A DNA stretch of 64,000 nt from assembly GCA_003254925.1 (NCBI GenBank), contig QANZ01011582.1, positions 85,913 through 149,912 on the forward strand. The letters run 5' to 3'. This stretch comes from Chamaecrista fasciculata. Taxonomy: Eukaryota; Streptophyta; Magnoliopsida; Fabales; Fabaceae. This document shows, one piece after another, positions 35,404 through 46,500 of the stretch; within the stretch, counting starts at the first letter, position 1; the number at the start of each line of letters is the position of its first letter. The notes below the pieces were generated by a model. It was not told the DNA's origin and did no database searches. It was given only the letters and a program-made list of their open reading frames with translations. Position numbers and translations under genes: made by a program.

Positions 35404-35951
35404 ATGGAAAACAATAGTGAAGTGATTGATCTCACAACCTCTCCTCCATCACCACCATCTCACCAACGCAGATCATCCTGCAACAATAACAATAATAAAC
35501 CCAAAAAAATCGTCAAGTTCACAGCCTCAACTTCTTCAAACAAAATCCATTTTAAGATCAATAAATCTTCTTCTCACCATCATCATCATAGGTCATCATG
35601 AGGCCACTAAAACTCTAGCTCATCCTCCTCCTCCAACTATAAAGTGAATATCAATAATAATAGTAGTAACAATAATCAGCAAATGACTTCTCATCCATGG
35701 GTCCCTAGAAACCCTTATGGCCATCAGATCTATGACTTCTCTCATATTATCAACCATTTCATCAATCCACCATGCATGATGGTCATCATCGCCAACATGC
35801 CTTGTACCCGATTCATCATCATCTTTCTAATATGTATGACAAGCCACCTCAGGTTGCTGCACCACCAAGCGTTTTCTTCTTTCCCCAAGGAAACAACCTT
35901 AGGGACCATCTATTGAAGAGCATGAGTTTGTTTCCTTTCCTTAATTAACCT
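35404..35951 (+). pseudogene. Exon 1 of a SANT/MYB-related EAR-type gene, copy 1, broken
   Basis: From the ATG it encodes MENNSEVIDLTTSPPSPP and a Ser/Asn/His/Lys-rich stretch to codon 65, then an in-frame TGA (about 35599-35601) and a TAA soon after. Beyond these it is still recognisable: HPWVPRNPYGHQIYDFSHII. A 1-base loss near 35759 relative to copy 2 and a small deletion at about 35908 destroy the WTVEEHE start of the SANT domain. No second exon follows. Compared with copy 2 the early frame is better preserved here, so the ancestral exon can be understood from the pair. It is nonfunctional. Confidence 0.75.
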
Positions 35952-36475
35952 CTTATTTAAATTCATTACTTTTTCATTAATTAACTTTTATTACTATTGC
36001 TTTGCTTGGTGACATTTTTTTAAAAAAAAAATAGATTTCTTTTCAAACCCATAAAAATGTATACTTTGGTGAAAATTCTTAAATTTTGAAGGCTTAATCA
36101 AAGCTTTATTTTTTCTCCTCTTTTCTGGTTGTCGGAGATTAATTAACTTGTGTGTTTGGTTTGAGATTTTAATTTGTTTAAGTATTCTTGAATTTGAACA
36201 ACTTTGAGAACATTGTTCTGAAATATCGATTTCTGTAATGAACAATTTCTATAGGCTCACTTTTTTGTCATAATGTCAAAGCTTCATAAAGTAATTAAAG
36301 CGAACATCTCAAATAATTTTTAAAAATTTCAACCACCTTATTGATTCCTATCACTGTAATTGCAGTGAAATGTGATGATAATATAGCTGCATTAAATCGC
36401 CCGTAATTGCTGCACATATCCCTGTTAATTAATTATAATAACTTGCTTATTAAGGCCCAACTTTGACTTCTCATT

Positions 36476-37683
36476 TATGCCCTCAACCTCAATTTATTTG
36501 GGACAAAGTTCTATTTTGGTCCCTCAAGTTTGCTCAAAGTTTTGTTTTGGTCCCTTAATTCTTCGGTGAACTTTTCGCCAAGATACACGGCAACTCCGAC
36601 GACTACGAAAACTCCTAATCCAAGGTTTTTTGACCTCTTGAGTTCAATGACGACCTCCATTTTGCGGAAATCAAGATTATACTTATAAGTGTAATTGGGT
36701 GTGTTTGATTATAAAAAAATCAAGATTATAATTTCATCAGAAAATAAACGCAAACGAACATGCTTATTACGATTATAATCAAAGCAAATTATAATCAAAG
36801 CACAAACGAACTGAGCCTAAATTCGCATTGAGAGTTGAAAGTTTTTCTCTTTTTGGTCAATGAGAGTTGAGACTCACAAAAAGTCACATAACCCATAAAC
36901 CCAGAAGGAGAAACACACATAAAAATATATTATTATTTTTTTAAAGAACAAACACACTAAAATTGATTAGATGATAAATAAAAGAGGAAAATTCTAGTTT
37001 ATAGTCTGACAAATTGAGTAACATCTATGTATATAATATATTAAAATTGAGCTATTAAAATTGAGCTATCGTTCACATCGCGACAAATATCCCAACCTAT
37101 ATAATTTAATTTTTAATTATCAAAATCTTAAATATTATTATGATCTAGTTCTTTTAATTATTTATTTTTTAAAATATTAAAATTAAATATTCCTAAATCT
37201 CAAATATTCGTATAATATTTAATTATAAATATAACAAAATTTTAAACTTACAAAATATAAATTTAAAAATGTCAACTTTTAGAAATATATATTATAGTTA
37301 TTATATAATTCAAATTTTAATTTAATAATTTATTATATATATATGATATGATATAGATATTATAAATATTATATAGTTTAAAATTTAAAATATTCATAAA
37401 ATATTCATAACTATTCTTAAGATCTAATTTTTCTTTTCTTTTTTTTTAAATGTTTAATTAGTTAAATCTTTGTTGATTTTCCAATAAATATATGACACGT
37501 GGTATAAATTTTGTGCATGAGTAATTATAATATATCGAAAATATTAAATAAATATTTTTACAACATCAATCATAAAAATAATAGTTAATTAGAAAAGAAA
37601 GAAATTGCATGCGCATATAAGTGCTGAAGGAAGGAACCTCACGTGATGCGAGGAAGGAAGAAAACACAGGAAAAAGAAAGAAA
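36476..37683. other. Spacer between tandem copies, with one MULE-like arm
   Basis: 36500-36570 carries 'ttctattttggtccctcaag' and 'ttttggtcccttaatt' units like one arm of a MULE, without a partner. A GC-richer stretch follows at 36570-36660. The rest is very AT-rich. The place corresponds to where the second exon lies after copy 2. Confidence 0.45.
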
Positions 37684-38411
37684 CGACATTAAGATAGGTT
37701 TGAGTGTGTGAGTGAGGGTTAAGCAAGTGCTTAACTAGTAACACTTTGTTTAGTGAATGAGAGAGTTATTAGTCAACAAGGAAAAAGGTGAGTTGCATGA
37801 TCAATGTGGTTGTGCACATCACTGGGTCCCATCATTCATTTTTTAGATTCTTACAAAATCACGCATACATACTATCTTTTTCTATTTACCTTTCCCAGAA
37901 TTCTTCTCCTCCAAGTATATTTCTCTATCTCATCCTAAACCAAGGTTTCATAGTTTTAACTATTGATGATCACATCCTCAATTACATACACAACCCACGT
38001 GTGCTTTGATGGTTGAATGCATGCTTAACTGTCAACTACCAAATAAATCTCTCTCTCTAAAATAAAAATACCACTGGTTTTCATAATATCATTTATCACT
38101 TACTTTTAGTCTTCTAATAAACCACACAAATGACACAATTATTATCGCCCACAATTTCTCACTTTTCCAAATTGTACTTTGAGCACATCAGATTCTCTTA
38201 ATCTTCATTAAGGATTGAAAAAGTGTGGATACGTTACTAACACTCTATTCATCTACACATGCATGCCATGCATGCCTCTGTAACGTTTAGTCAAAATAAA
38301 CTTAAAGGAGTACAATTGACATAAAAAGAAACGATTGGTGGTACAATTGACACATACACACACACAAGTGCATGCATGGATATCACATGATACCATCGAA
38401 TTAATCATTAA

Positions 38412-38752
38412 CTATGAAGCATGGACACTTCATTTTGGTAGCGTGTCACCGTGTCAGACACGTGTCCGTGTCCGACAATCGTACGACACCCACACGACAC
38501 ATATTCATAAGTTTCAGAATATAAAATTAATTTTTTGTGACTTTATCATGACAAACAATAAAAAAATAATATCACATATATTATGAATAGATATTGTTAT
38601 TTTTAAAATTTTCATCAAAATTTGTGAATTTTTAATTATTTATATATATAAATATATGTCGTGCCGTGTCATATAATTTTAAAAATCTGGCGTGTCAGTG
38701 TGTCCGTGTCTATGTCGTGTCCCGTGTCCGTGTCAGTGTCCATGCTTCATAG
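38412..38752. mobile_element. MITE, 341 bp, inserted in tandem copy 2 only
   Basis: Inverted ends 'ctatgaagcatggacact' and 'agtgtccatgcttcatag' are followed inward by 'gtgtccgtgtc' repeats. Flanks atcattaa (38404-38411) and attatgaa (38753-38760) both derive from atcatgaa, the sequence at the matching uninterrupted site in copy 1 (about 34736-34743). An 8-bp duplication suggests hAT; Mutator cannot be excluded. Confidence 0.85.
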
Positions 38753-39332
38753 ATTATGAACTAAGCTTTCTTTAATCATAATTTAATTAATCAATCAATA
38801 TTAATATATACAAAAACTCCGAAAATGCCTTGCTTTGGATTACGATAGAGAGAGATGAAGAGAAGGTTACAAAAAAGGAAAATGGTGTTATGTGCAGAAA
38901 AGGATGCAGTTTGCATGGAAAAGGGTGATATGCACGAGGATAGTGATCAACTCCTTTCTCACAAGTCACTATGTATAACATTACTATTTAGATATTTTAG
39001 ACTCACATACTCACTCCATTTACTTCCTTCGTTTCCAAACCTTACGTTTCTCTATTTTGTTGACACTTTTATCCTTTTTCCCCACTTCTACTTTTTCCTT
39101 ATTCAATCTCTTCACTTTACTATTTTTCTTACCATTTTGCCCTATCTAATTCTCTAATTTCCTTTTCACTTATTTCACGAATAATTATAAAGTATTTAAA
39201 AAACGAAGGAGAGTTTGATCAATAAAAACCATAACTTATGTTATAACTCACAAGCGGTATAATATAATATTTACCAATGACATATTTGTAAATATTGTAT
39301 ATAGTAATAATAATGCACCGCAAAAATTTGTG

Positions 39333-39340
39333 TATATAAA
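39333..39340 (+). promoter_or_regulatory. TATA box of SANT-like pseudogene copy 2
   Basis: tatataaa lies 98 bases before the ATG at 39431, mirroring copy 1. Confidence 0.5.
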
Positions 39341-39430
39341 TGCTACTTCATCCCAACAAACTTCTTCACACCCTCAGGCCTCAAATATAACTCTCTCTCT
39401 CTAGCCATTTTCTTTATCCCTCTGTAAGCA

Positions 39431-41158
39431 ATGGAAAACAATAGTGATGTGATTGATCTCACAACCTCTCCTCCATCACCACCATCTATCTCACCAACGC
39501 AGATCAACCTCCAATAATAATAATAATAAACCAAAAAAAATCGTCAAGTTCTCAGCCTCAGCTTCTTCAAACAAAACCCATTTTAAGATCAAGAAATCCT
39601 CTTCTCACCATTATCATCATAGGTCAGCATCGGGCCACCAAAACACTGGCTCATCCTCCTCCTCCAACTATGCTGTGAATATCAATAATAATAATAGTAA
39701 CAATAATTAGCAAGTGACTTCTCAGCCATGGGTCCCTAGAAACCCTTATGGCCATCAGATCTATGACTTCTCTCATATTATCAACCAGTTTCATCAGTCC
39801 ACCATGCTTGATCGTCATCATCCCCACCTTGCCTTGTACCCAATTCATCATCATCTTGCTAATATGTATGACAAGCCACCTCAAGTTGCTGCACCACCAA
39901 GCGTTTTCTTTTGTCCTCAAGGAAACAACCTTAGGGACTATTGGACTGTTGAAGAGCATGAGTTTGTTTCCTTTCTTTAATTAACCTATTGTTTAAATTC
40001 ATTAATTTTTCATTGATTAACTTTAATTACTATTGCTTTGCTTGGTGACCTTTTTTTTAAAAAAAATATAGATTTCTTTTCAAACCCATAAAAATGTATA
40101 CTTTGGTGAAAATTCTTAAATTTTGAAGGCTTAATCAAAGCTTTATTTTTTCCCCTCTTTTTCGATTGTTGGAGATTAATTAACTTGTGTGTTTGGGTTG
40201 AGATTTAATTTGTTTGAGTATTGTTGAACTTGAACAACTTTGAGAAAATTGTTTCGATATATCGGATTCTGTAACGAACGATTTCTATAGCCTCACTTTT
40301 TTGTCATAATGCCAAAGCTCATATAATAATCACAGCGAACATCTCAAATAATTTTTAAAAATTACAGCCACCTCATTGATTCCTGTCACTGTAATTCCAG
40401 TGAAATGTGATGATAATATAGCTGCATTAAATCGCCCGTAATCGCTGCACATATCCCTGTTAATTAATTATAATAACTTGACTTCTCACATTTACTATTT
40501 GCTCTTGTTTTAACTTGCGTTACTAATTGTTAGCATCATCATTTCTCATAAAAACATGTATAAACCACCATATACTTGTACTTTTGCCAATTTTAGTTCA
40601 CACACACACATATGCATATAATAATAACAATAATAGTATAAAGTTATGCTGATGTGTGCAATATGTATATAAATACAAACAACTTCTGATGGAGCTATTG
40701 AAATATGGAAGCGAGTGGACAAAGATAGCAAGGTACTACTTGTGTAAGAAGACAACACAACAAGTTGAGATCTACGCCACCAATTTCTTTAGGCACATTT
40801 CTTCCATTTGCCTCTACAACTTAAGAATGAAAAATAACTCGTCTTCTTATTCTTTTGCCAATAACCCTATGATGATGAACATGATGAATATGATGACGAT
40901 GAAGCAGGAGGTGGGCCCACCACCAACCCTCATGCTAGAGGAGAAGCTCATTATCAAGCTAGTAGTAGCACTAGTACTACTAATGCTATATCTATTACCA
41001 CTACTACTACTAATGCTACTCCAAATAATGCCTTTGGAGATCACATGATGATGGTGAATACTACATGTCCTACTACTAGTGTTCAAGCTGCTGGTGGCGT
41101 TCTTACACCCGCTCCTACTTTTAAGCCTCATCTTGATTTGGAGCTGCGACTCACTTGA
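39431..41158 (+). pseudogene. SANT/MYB-related protein with C-terminal EAR motif, copy 2, broken
   Basis: Exon 1 (39431 to about 39970) starts MENNSDVIDLTTSPPSPP. A 4-base 'tatc' gain near 39487 shifts the frame and a CAG-to-TAG change at 39708 stops it, but the rest is readable: PWVPRNPYGHQIYDFSHIIN, PPSVFFCPQGNN, DYWTVEEHE. Exon 2 (about 40680-41158) continues the single SANT/MYB repeat: LLMELLKYGSEWTKIARYY, then KTTQQVEIYATNFFRH, like the QVASHAQKYF part of MYB-related factors. A frame change around 40860-40920 separates it from the tail, which ends HLDLELRLT, an LxLxL EAR repression motif. No AG acceptor precedes exon 2 (it reads 'tacaaacaacttctg'). Parent function is likely a DNA-binding repressor (inference). 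Confidence 0.72.
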
Positions 41159-41656
41159 TTTAACTATATTTTTCATCTTTTAATTTGTCTTAAAACTATG
41201 ATTTAATCCTTAAATATGTGTTGAGAAAGGAGGTTAGGGAAAACAAAGCGAGACACGGGCTTAAAGGCAATACTTCAAATTACAAAGTTGTAGTTTATTT
41301 CCTTAAATACCTTCTAAAGCTTGAATCCTCCATTAAACTTAGAAATTAGAGTAATCATAGCATTTTTTTTTTGGTTCAAAAGGGACAAATTATCTTCTTT
41401 CTTTTTGGGCTTAAAAACGTATCAGTTAATTATCTAATGATTAATACAATCAATATATAACGAGGATGAAACATATATGAATTTCTTTTTACGAATTTCG
41501 TTCTCAAGGCCCAACTTTGGCCAAACAGTGACTTTGAAAATAAAATTTCAAGGAGTTCTTACTCAAAAGAGAAAAAGAAAAGGAGTTATTTTTTTCTTTG
41601 CTGAAGGGAGTAAAATTTAACTTGCCTTGAAATTTTTAGAACTACTCATAATTATT

Positions 41657-41657
<1 letters not shown>

Positions 41658-41688
<31 letters not shown>
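41658..41688. repeat. (GA)n microsatellite
   Basis: About 15 GA units, directly upstream of the third partial tandem copy. Confidence 0.95.
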
Positions 41689-41692
<4 letters not shown>

Positions 41693-41754
41693 ACACATTA
41701 AATATGAGTTCATACTTTTTCTTTCTACTAGACTTTTCCCTGTATGATACACGA

Positions 41755-41910
41755 GTTTGTGCAGACCACATTAAGGAAAAATGTGAGTTGCATGATCAAT
41801 GTGGTCGTGCACATCACTGGATCCTACCACTCATTTTTCAGATCCTCAAAAAATCACGCATACATACTATCTTTTTCTATTAACCTTCCCCTGAATTTCT
41901 CTCCTCCAAG

Positions 41911-41968
<58 letters not shown>

Positions 41969-42366
41969 ATCCTAAACCACGGTTTCATTGTTTAACTATT
42001 GATGATCACATCCTCAGTTACATATGTAGCCTACGTGTGCTTTGATGGTTGAATGCATGCTTAGCTGTCAACTACTAGTTAAACCTCTCTCTCTCTCTCT
42101 CTCTAAAATAAAAATACCACTAGTTTCATAATACCATTTATCACTTACTTTCAGTATTCTAATAAACCACACAAATCACACATCTATTATCGCCCACATT
42201 TTCTCACTTTTTCAAATCGTACTTTGAGCACATCATATTCTCTTAATCTTCATTAAGAATTCAGATAATGTGGGTACGTTACCAACACTTTGTTCTTCTA
42301 CATATGCATGCCAGACATGCCTTTGTAACATTTAGTCAAAACTTAAATTGAAAGTAGAATTGACAT
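41755..42366 (+). repeat. Tandem segment, partial copy 3
   Basis: From about 41773 'aaggaaaaatgtgagttgca' it matches 34108 and 37779 through 'cataaaccacacaaatcaca' to 'attgacataaaa', where it stops at a poly-A run. Only the distal upstream region is present; the pseudogene part is absent. A (CT)n microsatellite (41915-41968) expands a CT tract present in the other copies. Confidence 0.82.
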
Positions 42367-42399
42367 AAAAAAAAAAAAAAAGATTGGTAGTACCGTTTA

Positions 42400-42700
42400 T
42401 AAAAAATTTAGGAATATTTCCTTTTTCTTTTGTTGAAACGAGAGGGCTAAGCCCAAAAGAAAATAAAACAAAAACAGAGAAAACGCTAGAAACCACAGGG
42501 CACATAGGTCTTCTTACAATCATCATTCGCCACAAGCCCAATGAATGTAGGAAGAACGCCCCAAAACATGAAGTCTTCAGCCATCTCCAAGCCAAAACTA
42601 GCCAGCCCAATAGAATTGGTAAAATATGTTCTTTTAATCCATTGGGCCTTTTGACCTACGCTGCTTGTTTCTGGTAGAAGCCCCACAGAATTTTTGCATT
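42400..42700 (-). other. Possible LINE 3' end relic
   Basis: On the minus strand an open stretch (GLEMAEDFMFWGVLPTFIGL...) is followed by a T/C-rich tail 'cttttgggcttagccctctc' reminiscent of plant LINE 3' ends, adjoining the poly-A at 42368-42382. I see no diagnostic motif, so this stays tentative. Confidence 0.25.
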
Positions 42701-43558
42701 CTGGTCCTCAATCCTAGTATCTGTTTGTACTTTATGAGCCGTTGGACTCAATATATAGTATTTAGTATATCTCATATATCTATATCTATAATTCTATATA
42801 TTAAATACGTTTGAGGAGTTTTGTAATTTCTTAAAAATATATATAATAGTATAGTATAAGATATTAATAACTTATATTTTTATATTACAAATAAAAATAA
42901 AAATGTAACATATGTGTATCATAAAGGCAAAAATTAGTTTTCTCTCACTCCATTTATTCACATCCAAAAATCATAACTTCTCTCCTACCAAAAAAATCAT
43001 AACTTCTCATGCATCATGTATATATTCATTAAAAAAGAAATTATTATTTTTCATGATTATATATTTTTATTATTTTAAGATATAATCAAATTAACTTTTT
43101 ATTTTTTTAATATAATTCTAAATTTTTATGTAATTAAAATTTTATATGTATATTTACGTGCCCTAAAGCCCTTTAGTATTGAAATATGCTTAGAAATTTC
43201 CATAATTTTAGGATCAAAATGAAACTTATCTTATAATTTGAGGACCAAAATGAGATTTTAAACTATATGTATATAATTTTGATTAGTTGGAATGAATGAA
43301 CAAATTTCTTAATCGTCCAATATGTACTTATGTACGATGCATCTAAATTATTAATTACCAACATAATTGTTTGATGTGGGTAGTTGAATTGTTTGCCAAA
43401 TAGTAAAAAGTTAATGTGTAGAGAAAGGGAATTCCACCCAAAAAAAAGAAAGGAGAAAGGAAGTTGAGAAGACTAGAAGAGTGGTTACATAAATTAGAAT
43501 TACACAGTAGATTATATAATTATATTGCTTTCAAGACATCAAGTGTGACATAATTAAG
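42701..43558. other. Spacer upstream of the MATE gene
   Basis: AT-rich, with decayed MITE arms ('gatcaaaatgaaacttatct', 'gaggaccaaaatgagatttt' near 43210-43260). No clear TATA box could be assigned to the gene at 43559. Confidence 0.35.
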
Positions 43559-46500
43559 ATGAGTATCCACACGGAGGAGGAGGAGACACAGAGGCCTCTG
43601 CTTAACGGTGGAGCCGTGGCACCAGCACTGGTGGCGGACGACGGCGACTATATTCCGGCGATCAAAAGTTGGGAGGCCAAAAAGAAAGTAATATGGATTG
43701 AAAGTGTGAAGATGTGGAAGATTGCTGGGCCTATAGCTTTGAACACACTCTGTTACTACCTCCTCAACTCCGTCACCGCCATCTTCGCCGGCCATATCGG
43801 AAACCTCGAGCTCTCCGCCGTCTCCATTTCACTCAGTGTCGTAGGCGTCTTCGCTTTTGGCTTCCTGGTTAGTCCATCATTTGCTACCCACTGTTCTCTC
43901 TGTATATATATCTCTACCTCTTAATGAGTCATGTTAATTTATTATACAGAGTCAACTAATTATCCGGTATCTTTGAAAGTATAAAATAATATACTCTTTA
44001 ATGCTTGAAAAATTAAAATAGTATATTGTTTAGTTTATGAAAGGGAATAATAAGTAAACTGTTTTGATTTTTCAAGGATTAAAATTGTGCTTTTTTATTT
44101 TTGAGGGACTGAGTTATCAATTCAGTGATATTTCAAGGACCAAATTGTTAGTTTGCTCTATATATATATATATATATATAATAGAGTAAACTAACAATTT
44201 AGTTCCTAAAAAATCATCGAATTGATAACTTGGTTTTTGAAAGATTGAAATACACAATTTAGTCCCTAAAAGAATCAAACGACATGCTCATTAGTTCCTA
44301 GAAAAAATCAAATGCTATATAGGGCTGCACATGGGTCGGGCCCGGTTTTAGCTTGGCCCAAGACTCGGCCCGATTTATGAATCAAGTTGAAATTTGGACC
44401 CGGGACATTACCGGGCCGGGTAGTGCTTTAAAAAAAATTGAATGGAGATGAAGACGGCGGCAAGAAACGAAATCGGAGTTAGAGATGAAGACAACGAAGA
44501 GAAACAAAGTCGGAGTCGGAGATGAAGACAACGAGGAGAGATGGAGTCGGAGTTGGAGACGCCGAGACAGAATCGTAGACAGAGAGAGGATATGAAGGAT
44601 GAGAGGAATGGCGACTGAAGCTTCAATTGGAATTTGGAAGGAATGAAGATTTGAATGAAGAAGGTGAGGAGCGGCCGCTAGCTGTATGAAGGTTGAGGAT
44701 TGGAAGGTGAAGAGCTTTGATTAGGTTTAGTTTTTTTTTTTAAAAAAAAAAATCGAGTCCAAAAGCTTATCTCGGGCCGGGCCAGGTTTTCTTCAAGGTG
44801 GCCCGAGACCCGGCCCGACCCGGATATGTTTTTCCCAATTTAATTTTTTACAGGCCCAAATTGACCGGGTCGGTCCAACCGATTTTTTGTGCAATCCTAT
44901 GCTATGCTCTTTAGTCCATGAAAAGGAGTAACAAGTATACCATTTGGTTATTTCAGGGACTATTTTAATCTTTCAGGGATTGAGTTCGTTCCAAAGTTGA
45001 CAACTCAGTCTCTTATTACTTTTGCAAGTATATATATATATAATTTGATTGTGATTATGTGAATGTGAGTATGTGACACAGAAATTTGTGTACAAATTAA
45101 TCAAAACACTTTGCAGTTAGGCATGGGGAGTGCATTGGAGACACTTTGTGGGCAAGCAGTTGGTGCAGGTCAAATACACTTGCTTGGTGTCTACCTACAA
45201 CGCTCATGGATAATACTCACAATCTCTTGCATCATACTCACGCCAATTTACATATTCACTGGTCCAATTCTTAAATTGCTAGGACAAGAAGATGACATAG
45301 CCGATCTTGCTTGTTTCTTCACCATCCTAACAATCCCACAATTATTCTCATTGGCCTTCATATTTCCCTCTCAAAAGTTCCTACAGGCCCAAAGTAAGGT
45401 CAGTGTGCTGACGTGGATTGGGATTGTGTGTCTTATACTGCACATTGGGTGGCTTTATCTCTTCATTTATGTGTTGGATTTGGGGCTCATTGGGGCAGGA
45501 GCAGCATTTGATTTGTCAAGTTGGCTTGTGGCTTTGGCCCAAATTGTTTATATTGTTGGTTGGTGTAAGGAAGAAGGATGGCATGGGCTATCATGGTTGG
45601 CTTTTAAGGATTTATGGGCATTTGTGAGGTTGTCTCTTGCTTCTGCAGTCATGCTTTGTCTTGAGGTTTGGTATATGGTGAGCCTTATTATCCTCACTGG
45701 CCACCTTCGGGATGCTGTCATTGCTGTGGACACTCTTTCTATTTGGTAAGGGCTAAATATGTGTATATATATATATATATAGTAAACTATTAAGTTGACA
45801 AGTCGATTGGTCCTTGAAAGATTAAAACACAATTTAATTACTGAAATATTAAAAAAAGACTGTATACTCTTTAGTCTCTTAAGATTAAAACGATATACTA
45901 TTTAGTTTATAGAAAGAACCGATAAATGTATTGTTTTGATCTTTTAAAATAAACTATTTCAATCTTTCAAGGATTAAGTTGTCAACTCGGTGATCTTTAT
46001 CAAGGATTAAATTGTTAGTTTACTGATCTATATATATGTATATGTTTATCTGTAAAATTTGTTATATTTTAATTGAGTAAAGTAGCAGTTTATCCATCCT
46101 TGCAAGATTATCGAGTTGACAACTTGATTTCTGAAATATTGAAATATATACAGTTTAGCCCCTAAAAACCAAATAATATACTTGTTAGTCCTTAATTTCA
46201 TAGATAAAACAGAGTATACTATTTAGTTCTCTCAAGGACTAAAGAGTATATCGTTTGATTTTTTCAAGGACTAAACTATATATTTTAATCTTAAAGGAAC
46301 TAAATTGTTAGTTTACTCTATTTTAATTTGTTAGGTTTATATAAAGAAAAAACATTTTACAAGGGCACCAAATGCGTTACGTTTTGTTTTGTTTTTTTAA
46401 TATTTGATTTTTAGAATATGAACTCTCAATATATACCTGTTACTAACAAATTTTACTGTGATTTAGCATGTATTTCAATTCTTATGAGTTCATGCTGTTT

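Larger units (their letters stand above)
34014..36475 (+). repeat. Tandem segment, copy 1 (about 2.5 kb)
   Basis: Starts 'gacattaagatgggtttgag' and is collinear with 37684-40497, including 'agttgcatgatcaatgtggt', 'atgcatgccatgcatgcc' and the exon-1 pseudogene. The second coding exon present after copy 2 is missing here. Copy 1 lacks the MITE found in copy 2. Confidence 0.88.
37684..40497 (+). repeat. Tandem segment, copy 2 (about 2.8 kb)
   Basis: Collinear with copy 1 from 'gacattaagataggtttgag' to 'attataataacttg'. It is longer mainly because of the MITE inserted at 38412-38752. Identity is high enough to align by eye throughout, so the duplication is fairly young. Confidence 0.88.

Noticed and set aside
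35570..35605. Poly-His stretch suggesting a metal-binding protein
   Set aside because: It is a CAT-repeat inside exon 1 of the SANT-like pseudogene and is followed by a stop.
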